A stretch of 64,000 nt of DNA from Serratia grimesii NBRC 13537 (GTDB lineage: Bacteria; Pseudomonadota; Gammaproteobacteria; Enterobacterales; Enterobacteriaceae), in the NCBI RefSeq assembly GCF_001590905.1, contig NZ_BCTT01000014.1, forward strand, positions 124,001 through 188,000, written 5' to 3'. The notes beneath the pieces were generated by a model. That model saw only the letters and a program-made list of their open reading frames with translations. It had not been told where the DNA came from and ran no database searches. Position numbers and translations under genes: made by a program. Below are positions 31,995 through 43,042 of this stretch, piece by piece. Numbering within the stretch: the first letter of the stretch is position 1; each line of letters opens with the position of its first letter.

Positions 31995-32594
31995 ATGACA
32001 AACACATTGGCAGAGCGCGCACGTCGTTACGCTACCAAAGCGCATGCGGCCATTGATCAGCGCCGAAAATATACAGATGACGCTTATATTGTTCACCCTC
32101 AGGCGGTGATGGAAATCGTCAGTAGCGTGCCACACAGTGAAGAAATGCTGGCCGCTGCCTGGCTGCACGACACGGTAGAAGATACGCCCACCACTCTCAG
32201 TGATATCGAAAGCCATTTTGGGCCGGAAGTCGCCACCCTGGTGGCGATGCTGACCAACGTCAGCAGTACCGCCGACGGTAACCGTTTTGAACGCAAGAAT
32301 CGCGATCGACGCCACAGCGCCCAAGCTTCACCACAGGCCAAGACCATTAAGCTGTCGGACTTGATCGATAACACCCGTTCACTGCTTGAATACGATAGCC
32401 ATTTTGCCCGTACCTATCTGATCGAAAAACAGCGGTTACTGGAAGTCCTTACCGAGGGCGATCCAACGCTGTGGCAGCAAGCGCACCATATTGTCGAGCA
32501 GGGGCTACAAAAGTTGCAATTACCGCCGCATAACGTCCCGGCGAGCTGGTTCGAACACACGCGCCAGCGCTACCGGGAAAGCGACGCGGCGTAG
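31995..32594 (+). CDS. Small HD-domain hydrolase resembling single-domain SpoT/MESH1 proteins
   Basis: A 199-residue cytoplasmic protein. Motifs in order: RRKYTDDAYIVHPQAV (His of the first metal motif), AAAWLHDTVEDT (HD motif plus downstream ED), and KTIKLSDLIDNTRSL (Asp and Asn of the last motif). This order matches SpoT-like hydrolases and small alarmone hydrolases such as metazoan MESH1, which cleave (p)ppGpp or NADPH 2'-phosphate groups. There is no synthetase, TGS or ACT domain. The start is set at 31995 because GGAGG lies 8 bases upstream; a longer frame adds 20 unlikely residues. The substrate is not proven by sequence. It converges with the porin gene with only 3 bases between stops. 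Confidence 0.75.
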   Translation: MTNTLAERARRYATKAHAAIDQRRKYTDDAYIVHPQAVMEIVSSVPHSEEMLAAAWLHDTVEDTPTTLSDIESHFGPEVATLVAMLTNVSSTADGNRFERKNRDRRHSAQASPQAKTIKLSDLIDNTRSLLEYDSHFARTYLIEKQRLLEVLTEGDPTLWQQAHHIVEQGLQKLQLPPHNVPASWFEHTRQRYRESDAA

Positions 32595-32597
32595 CCG

Positions 32598-33992
32598 TCA
32601 GAAAGTCACCACCGTTTTGAGCGCCGTCACCCAGGCATCTTGCGTTTCGTTAACGCCCGCCGGATGGTGCCAATATTGCACGCCCGGTTGTAACTGCAAC
32701 CACGGAGTGACGTTGAAGCGATAATAGAGTTCCGCCGTTACTGAATGCCCCGGTACTGGGTGATAGTTGGGATCGTTATAGTCGGTGGCGTTGTTGATTT
32801 GATTAAGGTAGCGCTGGTTATCCCGATAATGGTTGCTCAGCTTGACCATCGATACCCCCAAGCCCAGCCAATCATCTGGGCGAGCGTCAAACAGCCCACG
32901 GTAACGGATGCCGGTTGAGGTTGAGTAATGCATATAGTTTGACCGCTGATCTGCCAGCCCCAGACTGTAGAACAGGCTTAGTCCTCGATTAGCGTCATCC
33001 TGGTGGCGCGTGACCTGCTGGTTAAAGCCGGTGTACAGGAACCAGGTACGATCATGGCTGCGATAGCCGTTAGGATCGTCCGCCCCCGGGCCACCAGAAA
33101 CGCCCTCATACAAATCCTGCTGACTAGCATTGGTGAATAACACGCCAATATTGTAGACCCCAGGTAACTGATTGACCGCGTTGGTTTTCAATTCCAGTTC
33201 CATTGGCAACAAAACGCCCTTACTGCCCTTGGTCGACCAACTCCAGGCATGACTGCGGCTAGGTGCCTGCGGGTTTTGTTCCATCACACCGGTTTTAAAG
33301 GTCAGCCCATCAGTCAGTTTATACTGCAAGGTGGTGCCCCAGTAATGGACGTTCCAGTTATACCAGGTCAATGAGTTGGCAGATTTTCCGCCGCACAAGG
33401 TCAGTGTCTGGAAATCGCAGGGAATGATCTGATCGAAATCCTGCACCTTGTTCATCATACCGATACGCCATTGCAGCCGGCGATCGAGAAAACTGCGGCT
33501 AAACGTTAACCAGCCCAATCGGGTGATCGACTGGCCGCCATAACTTTCTTGCGACAAATCGGTCGGATTGACGCGAGGATCCTGCAAACGATCGCGTGTC
33601 AGGTTGTTATCATGGTTACGGTTAACAATATTGCCTTCAATCGCCGCATCCGGAATCCCCGTTAGCGCCTGAAGATCCTGACTGAAGGTCAGCGAGAACT
33701 GATCAATGTATGACACCTGCTTATCGTGGTTATACCCACCACCGGCGTTATAGGAAATCTGGCTAAGGTACCCCAGATTATAGTGAAAACCATGATCTTC
33801 CAGGATCGGCCTGATCCCTAACATATCCCCCAACAGCCCTGCCTGTGGCGGTTCAAAGCCAAGTGCGACACCCTGCCATTTGGCGGTGGGTGCCTCCACA
33901 TCTTTGGCGGTTTGCAACGTTTCGGCCTGTGCGCCAGCGCAGGTCAGCAATAACGCCGCAAGAGTCATAGAGTGAGGTAATGGGCATTTCAT
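32598..33992 (-). CDS. Carbohydrate-selective outer-membrane porin, OprB family
   Basis: A 464-residue outer-membrane beta-barrel from the ATG at 33992, preceded by GGAGA at 9 bases and giving a good signal peptide (MTLAALLLTCAGAQA). Upstream in-frame starts add residues without a ribosome-binding site. The barrel has the OprB features: an N-terminal GFEPPQAGLLGDMLGIRP segment, repeated aromatic strands and a C-terminal Phe (KTVVTF). It is the last gene after the PTS permease and phospho-beta-glucosidase, so it probably admits aryl- or oligo-beta-glucosides. In E. coli the analogous role is played by BglH, which belongs to a different porin family. Confidence 0.85.
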   Translation of the reverse strand: MKCPLPHSMTLAALLLTCAGAQAETLQTAKDVEAPTAKWQGVALGFEPPQAGLLGDMLGIRPILEDHGFHYNLGYLSQISYNAGGGYNHDKQVSYIDQFSLTFSQDLQALTGIPDAAIEGNIVNRNHDNNLTRDRLQDPRVNPTDLSQESYGGQSITRLGWLTFSRSFLDRRLQWRIGMMNKVQDFDQIIPCDFQTLTLCGGKSANSLTWYNWNVHYWGTTLQYKLTDGLTFKTGVMEQNPQAPSRSHAWSWSTKGSKGVLLPMELELKTNAVNQLPGVYNIGVLFTNASQQDLYEGVSGGPGADDPNGYRSHDRTWFLYTGFNQQVTRHQDDANRGLSLFYSLGLADQRSNYMHYSTSTGIRYRGLFDARPDDWLGLGVSMVKLSNHYRDNQRYLNQINNATDYNDPNYHPVPGHSVTAELYYRFNVTPWLQLQPGVQYWHHPAGVNETQDAWVTALKTVVTF

Positions 33993-34085
33993 TATTATAT
34001 TTCTCCGCATATCGCGCTGACTGCAAGCAACAGCAATCCCTGGGTAAAAATTCCCCATCATTGGCAGCAGTAAATAAAGGTGATG

Positions 34086-34106
34086 ACCCGGCGGTTGCCA
34101 CCGGGT
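34086..34106 (-). promoter_or_regulatory. Hairpin between glucosidase and porin genes
   Basis: ACCCGG and CCGGGT form a short stem in the 127-base gap. It has no U-tract, so it is probably an intercistronic stabiliser or weak attenuator. Confidence 0.4.
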
Positions 34107-34119
34107 TGATTGACAGAAC

Positions 34120-37531
<3,412 letters not shown>

Positions 37532-37536
<5 letters not shown>

Positions 37537-37560
37537 TGCCTGCCGAAGCAGTGACAACCC
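37532..37560 (-). promoter_or_regulatory. Ribonucleic antiterminator (RAT) of the BglG/LicT/SacY type
   Basis: The minus-strand RNA starts GGGTTGTCACTG, continues CTTCGGCAGG and ends CAAAACC, the layout of the E. coli bgl RAT (GGATTGTTACTG ... GCAGGCAAAACC). It overlaps the 5' arm of the following terminator. A BglG-family protein would stabilise this fold and let transcription reach bglF when beta-glucosides are present. Confidence 0.9.
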
Positions 37561-37658
37561 TAAATCGGTTGAGCTAAGACGTTAACACTCCATATTTTGC
37601 TGGAGCAAGACCCTAAGACGCCAAATTACTGAACTGTGACCCAGCATGCAAAACCACG

Positions 37659-38417
37659 TCAGTGGGCAAAATAGTGCATACCGCCGTCTACCGGGATAAC
37701 CGTACCCGTGATATATCGCGCTAGCGGGGAACAAAGAAACGCCGCCAGATAAGCCATATCTTCCGGCTCACCAAAGTAGCCAATCGGGATGTTCTGTTCG
37801 ATGAACGCCAACCGTGCGGCGTCCGTCGGGTGCAGTTTTTCACGCACCTGCGCGCTATTAATCCGCCCGGGCTGCAGCGTATTGATCGTAATGCCCTGTG
37901 CAGCCACATCACCCGCCAACCCTTTGGCCCACAGATGCAGTGCCCCTTTGGCGGCAGTTGCTGCGTTCAGGCTACGCGGCTCCATAGAACCGCTGATGTT
38001 GATAATGCGTCCCCATCCCTGCGCCTGCATACCGGGCAGTAATGCGTGCGTCACCCGACGCGCCGGCGTAAAGTTTAGGCCAAACGCCTCATCCCAAACG
38101 CCGTCGGCTTCATTCAACGCCATCGGGCGAGCGCCACCAACGGCATTAATCACAATATCGATCGTTCCAAACCGCGCTATAGCTTGTGCAAGCATGCTGT
38201 TGAGCGCTTCCGTGTCTGTGATATCCGCGGCAATGGTATAGGGCCTTATGCCACCTGCTTGCTCTATCTCATCCGCCAGTGTCAGCAAGCGATCTTCACG
38301 GCGGGCCGTCGCTACCACGGAGACCCCTTCAGCCGCCAATACCCGAACCATTCCCGCCCCAATACCGTCACTCGCACCGGTAACCAGCGCGACACGGCCC
38401 TCCAAATGCAAATACAT
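37659..38417 (-). CDS. Short-chain dehydrogenase/reductase lacking the catalytic Tyr
   Basis: A 252-residue SDR-fold protein. The cofactor motif TGASDGIG is intact and suggests NAD(P) binding, and NAVGG and the Ser region NISGSMEP are present. The catalytic YxxxK is replaced by ATAAK: Lys is kept but Tyr has become Ala (within SLNAATAAKGAL). The C-terminus (GTVIPVDGGMHYF) is typical. It is divergent from a LysR regulator 114 bases away, which probably controls it. The substrate is unknown. Without Tyr it may bind cofactor without standard reductase activity. Confidence 0.8.
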   Translation of the reverse strand: MYLHLEGRVALVTGASDGIGAGMVRVLAAEGVSVVATARREDRLLTLADEIEQAGGIRPYTIAADITDTEALNSMLAQAIARFGTIDIVINAVGGARPMALNEADGVWDEAFGLNFTPARRVTHALLPGMQAQGWGRIINISGSMEPRSLNAATAAKGALHLWAKGLAGDVAAQGITINTLQPGRINSAQVREKLHPTDAARLAFIEQNIPIGYFGEPEDMAYLAAFLCSPLARYITGTVIPVDGGMHYFAH

Positions 38418-38531
38418 AAGATTACCTAATTAAATAGTTCAATCTGGTTACAGTAATGACACTATTGAATCACGTCTCACTCTGTGTGAATATTCCTTAA
38501 ATTTGCAGGTATACTGTGCAGGAATTCACTG

Positions 38532-39395
38532 ATGTTCGATTGGCAGGATTTAAAACACTTCGTGGTGCTGGCACGTACCGGCTCATTGTCGGCAGCGGCA
38601 CGGGAGCTGGGTTGCGATCACGCCACTGTAGGTCGACGAGTGGCCGCACTGGAGAAGGCTCTCGGCGTGCCGCTGATCCTTCGTCTGCCGCGCAGCACAC
38701 CGCTGACGCAGGACGGAAAAGTGATTGCCGGCCTGGCGACCGACATCGAAAACCAAAGCCACGCCATTGTGCGTCATGCACGTAGCGCCGGAGAAACGCC
38801 ACAAACCCAGGTGCGCATTAGCGCCCCGCCGTCGGTTGCCGCTCGGATTATTGCACCGCAAATTGCGGAATTTCATCAATCATTTCCGCATATTACGTTG
38901 ATTCTCTCCGGTGAGTCGGCAATAGCCGAACTGGATCGCGGTGATGCCGAAGTGGCAGTTCGCATGGTACGGCCACAACAGCCAGATCTGTTGATAAAGC
39001 GCATCGGCATAATGCGCTACGCCCTGTACGCCACAAGGCAGCACGCCGCGCTACCAGAGGCCGCCCGGGCCTTTATCGCCTATGACCATCACTACCAACA
39101 CCAACCCCACCAGCAATGGCTGCAACAGCTGTTACAAGGCCGTCCTGTGGTGTTCCAGGCCAGCGATCTGTTCTCTTTGCAAGAAGCTGCGAGATCGGGA
39201 CTCGGAGCCGTAGTATTACCGACATTTGTCGCCGATAGCGACCCAGAACTGGTGACGCTGCCCACATCAATCGCCGCGCCGATACGTGATCTCTGGCTGG
39301 TCACTTACCCCGATCTGGCACGCTCGACTGCCGTACGCGCAGTGATGACATTTCTGACCGACATCATCGAAAAAAAATGTCCGACAACGCCATAA
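38532..39395 (+). CDS. LysR-family transcriptional regulator
   Basis: A 287-residue protein with an N-terminal winged helix-turn-helix (FVVLARTGSLSAAARELGCDHATVGRRVAALEKALG) and a C-terminal ligand-binding domain (from about residue 92). The HTH variant with DHATVGRR is common in the subfamily related to toxin or xenobiotic-linked regulators. It is divergent from the SDR gene at 37659, the usual LysR arrangement, so it is likely to regulate that gene and itself from the shared 114-base spacer. Confidence 0.9.
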   Translation: MFDWQDLKHFVVLARTGSLSAAARELGCDHATVGRRVAALEKALGVPLILRLPRSTPLTQDGKVIAGLATDIENQSHAIVRHARSAGETPQTQVRISAPPSVAARIIAPQIAEFHQSFPHITLILSGESAIAELDRGDAEVAVRMVRPQQPDLLIKRIGIMRYALYATRQHAALPEAARAFIAYDHHYQHQPHQQWLQQLLQGRPVVFQASDLFSLQEAARSGLGAVVLPTFVADSDPELVTLPTSIAAPIRDLWLVTYPDLARSTAVRAVMTFLTDIIEKKCPTTP

Positions 39396-39487
39396 AGCAT
39401 CAGCATTGCTAATTGAATGCTGGACAAAACTCACGCAGGGGATTATTACTGATCACGGCATAATGGACTTTAGGACTGGCTGAGATC

Positions 39488-40237
39488 ATGACTTTACGTA
39501 CTGAGTTTGGACGAATTCTGATTACCGGTGCAGGTGGCCGGGTCGCGACGGCATTCCGTCAATCTGTGGGAAATCGCTATCAGCTGCGGCTGGCGGAAAA
39601 AGATCTCGGTCTGCTGACCGACCTGCAACCAGGCGATGAGGTGATCAGTTTCGACATTGCCGATATCGCAGCCTGCCGTGAGGCTTGCGCCAATATCGAT
39701 ACGGTGTTGCACCTGGCGGCCGATCCCTCACCCGATGCGGACTTCTGCCACTCGCTGATGGATAATAATATCCTCGGCACCTTCAATATTTTCCGGGCAG
39801 CGAAAGACGCAGGCTGCAAACGCGTGGTCTTCGCCAGTAGCGCACAAGCGGTGGAAGGCTATGCACTGGATTACCAAATTCGGCCGCAAGATGCCCCCAA
39901 ACCGAAAAACCTCTACGGGGTTAGCAAGGCATTTGGCGAAGGTATCGCCGCCTACTTTGCACATCAGGAAGGGCTTTCTGCCTTGTCGGTACGTATCGCC
40001 AATTTCACAACGCTAGAACACGGCGAACAGCTCAGCGCCCGCGATATGAGCGCTTTCCTGAGCCACCGCGACGCGGCCGATCTACTGGAACGTTGCCTGC
40101 GCATCGAAGGCGTACACCATGCCGTGGTGCACGGCGTTTCCAACAACCGCTATAAGCGACTGTCGCTAGAAGAAACCAGCCGCTTGCTCGGCTACTACCC
40201 GCAAGATGATGCGTTCAGCATTCTCGGTTTTGCCTAA
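39488..40237 (+). CDS. NAD-dependent epimerase/dehydratase, uronate-dehydrogenase-like
   Basis: A 249-residue extended-SDR protein. It has the Rossmann motif ITGAGGRVATAF, the catalytic YGVSK and Ser in ASSAQAVEGY. It is shorter than sugar-nucleotide epimerases and resembles uronate dehydrogenases in LHLAAD, GTFNIFRAAKDAGCKRVVFASS and a C-terminal DAADLLERCLRIEGVHHAVVHGVSNN stretch. The likely reaction would be NAD-dependent oxidation of a hexuronate to its lactone; this is inference. Its stop overlaps the convergent hydrolase gene by 4 bases. Confidence 0.72.
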   Translation: MTLRTEFGRILITGAGGRVATAFRQSVGNRYQLRLAEKDLGLLTDLQPGDEVISFDIADIAACREACANIDTVLHLAADPSPDADFCHSLMDNNILGTFNIFRAAKDAGCKRVVFASSAQAVEGYALDYQIRPQDAPKPKNLYGVSKAFGEGIAAYFAHQEGLSALSVRIANFTTLEHGEQLSARDMSAFLSHRDAADLLERCLRIEGVHHAVVHGVSNNRYKRLSLEETSRLLGYYPQDDAFSILGFA

Positions 40238-41682
40238 AGCTTGTTATCAATACGCTGGAGCAAGTAAGGGAAAAATGGGTTGGAGGCAATGCGCATCAGC
40301 GAGTCGAGATCGACAACCAGCACGGAACGCTCGCCCCGTGCAGCAAGGGTGCCAAGGCTAATGCCGAACTCATCGCGCTGCTCGGGGAACCGGCCATACA
40401 GCGAATCATTCACCGGGAAGGGTAACGCCACGTGCGACAGCGAATAAATATCCGTTGGGTAGGTCATACCTAGCGGCTGTTCGCTTTCGGTGGTTTCTCC
40501 AGCTGGCGTAACGCGGGCGATCGCCTCACTGCTTTCTGGTGAGGCATTAGCGATCACCGTGGTCTGATAACGACGCGGCGTTGGTGGCAGCAGTTGACTG
40601 ACCGCCGCCGCCGCATTTGGCCGCAGTAGTGGCCCAAAGTTTACCGTACGATTAACATCAAATAGCACCAGTTCGCTGCCGTTAGTCGGTAGTTCGTTAT
40701 ATAACGCACGAATCACCGCCCGGGTGCTAACAGTCGAATCCATAACAGACTGGAAGGTCAGTACAGGGGCTAATCTAGCCAGCTTTCCGTCACGTGCCGC
40801 CAAGGCAATTTGCTGTTGCAGCCCATTACTGAGCAGATAAGACTGGCGTGCGCCATTTACTGGAAATGAATTGTATTTAAAAGGATTAAACTCCGGTAGC
40901 ACACCGAGCCACGCCGCTTTGGCAAAGGCTGGGAACACAGCAGGCCAGCCGGCAATACCAGCGAAACGAGCAAAACTGGTGACGCCAATCATCGGTGAAA
41001 TCAACACCAACCGCTGCGGTGCCGCCAACTGCGGATCATCCAGTGCATCCAACGCATACTTCATCGCCAGCGCACCGCCGTTGGAGAAGCCCACAATATG
41101 CAAGGGCTTATCGCCCCCGGCCTTACTTCGCGCCTCACGCACGGCCAGCCGCGTCGCTGCCAACCAGTCGCGCCAGTCAATATTGGTCAACGCACCCGGC
41201 ACCGTGCCGTGTGCCGGCAGGCGAATACCGACCGCCACATAACCGTGTTGCCGGTAGTTCTCAGCAATGTGCCGCAGGCTGTAAGGGGAGTCGGTTAAAC
41301 CGTGCAACAACACCACTGCGCCACGTGGCTCGCCTTGCGGCATCAGTTCGTAAGAGCGATTCCAGTCTCGGACAAAGTGCTCTGGGTACACCGGGCTGCC
41401 GTCAAAATAGCGGTTGAGGGGAATACGTTCGCTGGCAGAGAGTTTATCCGTGACGTTAGCCTTCACGTCATCAAACACCCGGCTTTCGGCGGCAAGATAA
41501 CCCTGCCAATTGGTCTTATCCATCTCGGCGGCCGACAGTTCATGCGGTACAAAAGTATGCCACGGCTCCAACGCCGGACCACTTTGGGTATCGTAAATGC
41601 GTACCGCAAACAGTGTGAGTAACACGGTGGCAACTACGATTGTCAGCCGCTTAGTCCATTTAATTATCGCCCTGGAAGGCAT
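40234..41682 (-). CDS. Membrane-anchored alpha/beta hydrolase
   Basis: A 482-residue protein from the ATG at 41682, chosen because AGGAG lies 6-8 bases upstream and the N-terminus becomes a basic stretch plus one membrane segment (LTIVVATVLLTLFAV). A longer frame adds 74 residues without support. The hydrolase core has VVLLHGLTDSPYS (oxyanion region), the nucleophile elbow GFSNGGAL and a possible catalytic Asp/His further on (SLSHVALPF near the C-terminus). The substrate is unknown. It resembles large esterase/lipase-like hydrolases. It is divergent from the TRAP operon. Confidence 0.75.
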   Translation of the reverse strand: MPSRAIIKWTKRLTIVVATVLLTLFAVRIYDTQSGPALEPWHTFVPHELSAAEMDKTNWQGYLAAESRVFDDVKANVTDKLSASERIPLNRYFDGSPVYPEHFVRDWNRSYELMPQGEPRGAVVLLHGLTDSPYSLRHIAENYRQHGYVAVGIRLPAHGTVPGALTNIDWRDWLAATRLAVREARSKAGGDKPLHIVGFSNGGALAMKYALDALDDPQLAAPQRLVLISPMIGVTSFARFAGIAGWPAVFPAFAKAAWLGVLPEFNPFKYNSFPVNGARQSYLLSNGLQQQIALAARDGKLARLAPVLTFQSVMDSTVSTRAVIRALYNELPTNGSELVLFDVNRTVNFGPLLRPNAAAAVSQLLPPTPRRYQTTVIANASPESSEAIARVTPAGETTESEQPLGMTYPTDIYSLSHVALPFPVNDSLYGRFPEQRDEFGISLGTLAARGERSVLVVDLDSLMRIASNPFFPYLLQRIDNKL

Positions 41683-41860
41683 ACCCACTCCTGAATTCAC
41701 GGTTATCCTGCTGCGATTATAGAAGCTAAATGCCATCAGCGGCAGCCCGGCGATCACCGAACTCTGCACACCGATTATTAGAGCCTGCTCACAGAACCCA
41801 CATTTCCAAACCGTTTTAACGGATAAAAATTGATCTGCCGACGGAATGTTTGTAGGTTTT

Positions 41861-41887
41861 CTGTAACGATACACTAAAACGTTACAG
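41861..41887. promoter_or_regulatory. Inverted repeat upstream of the TRAP operon
   Basis: CTGTAACG, 11 bases, then CGTTACAG: perfect 8-base inverted arms 118 bases before the dctP-like start. The half-site resembles LacI/GntR-type operators (TGTAAC...GTTACA), and a LacI-family gene closes this cluster. It is a candidate operator; the spacing is unusual for LacI proteins. Confidence 0.45.
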
Positions 41888-42004
41888 TTAAATGTTAGAA
41901 ACAAAGTATCGTCCCTGTTCCCCCTGTCCCTACAGCATTACCCAGCAGGGGAAATCATCTTCACCACCAGCATCGCAGTCTGTCTGCGATCGGGAGCCAG
42001 GCCG

Positions 42005-43018
42005 ATGAAATCACTCACAAATCGCTTAACTCTGCGCCTGTTTGTCACGCTGTTATTGATACTTTTTACCTTGCCGCTACGGGCCAATGCCGCCGACGTT
42101 AACCTGCGCGTGTACTCATCACTGCCCGATGATGAATATTCCTCGCACGCCATTTGGTTCAATCGTTTTAAGCAGAACCTGGAGGAGCGCCTGCCGGGCA
42201 AAATCGCCCTCAACTATTTCCCTAACGGCATGCTCGGCAAAGAGGCTGATGCCGTCCAACAGGTACGTATTGGCGCGATCGACATGATGATCTCCGGCAC
42301 CTCGATCTGGGCCACATTGGTACCGGAAATTGGCGTGCTGGATCTGGGCTATCTGTTTAACGATAACCAGCAACTGGGTCAGGCGTTGGACGGTCAGGCA
42401 GGCCAGCTACTTAGCGCCATGCTGGCCAAGCAAAGCAACATCAAGGTGTTGGGCTACGGTTTCAGCCTGGGTCCACGCAACATTTACAGTAAGAAACCAC
42501 TGCAATCACCGCACGATCTCAACCGGATGAAAATACGTGTGCTGCCGGCACCCAACTTTATCGCCACGTTGAAAAGTATGGGGGCCACCGCGATCCCGAT
42601 GCCCGGCGGTGAAGTTTACTCCGCATTGCAGATGGGGGTGATCGACGGTGTGGAACACGACGCCGCCACGGTCTACACCAGCAAGTATTACGAGATCGCC
42701 AAATACGCCACACTGACTCGCCACATCTACAACCCGATTGTCGCTACCATCAGCCAAAACGCTTTCCAACGCATCCCGCAATCGCTGCAAGCCGACGTGT
42801 CGGCTGCCGCCAGCGAAGCAACGGTTTATGAACGCAAAATCGCAGCGGAAAAAGAACGCCAGGCAATGGACAAATTGAAAGCTGCCGGCGTGATTTTCAC
42901 CGAAACCGATCGCGACTATTTCCGCCAGCAAACCCTGCCGCTACAGGCGACATTCATCGGCAAATATCCGCAAGCCAAAGCCGTGTTGGATGCCATTCAT
43001 GTCGCATCACAACCGTAA
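42005..43018 (+). CDS. TRAP transporter solute-binding protein (DctP family)
   Basis: A periplasmic binding protein of 337 residues for an organic acid. The signal peptide ends near LRANAADV. The DctP hallmark region is present: GVLDLGYLF, GPRNIYSKKPLQSPHDLNRMKIRV (with the Arg that clamps the substrate carboxylate) and QMGVIDGVEHD. It is followed 24 bases later by a fused permease, and the pair forms a complete TRAP importer driven by a sodium gradient. The ligand cannot be read from sequence, but a sugar acid fits the neighbouring dehydrogenases. Confidence 0.92.
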   Translation: MKSLTNRLTLRLFVTLLLILFTLPLRANAADVNLRVYSSLPDDEYSSHAIWFNRFKQNLEERLPGKIALNYFPNGMLGKEADAVQQVRIGAIDMMISGTSIWATLVPEIGVLDLGYLFNDNQQLGQALDGQAGQLLSAMLAKQSNIKVLGYGFSLGPRNIYSKKPLQSPHDLNRMKIRVLPAPNFIATLKSMGATAIPMPGGEVYSALQMGVIDGVEHDAATVYTSKYYEIAKYATLTRHIYNPIVATISQNAFQRIPQSLQADVSAAASEATVYERKIAAEKERQAMDKLKAAGVIFTETDRDYFRQQTLPLQATFIGKYPQAKAVLDAIHVASQP

Positions 43019-43042
43019 CGCCCCCAAGGCGGAGGATTTGTT

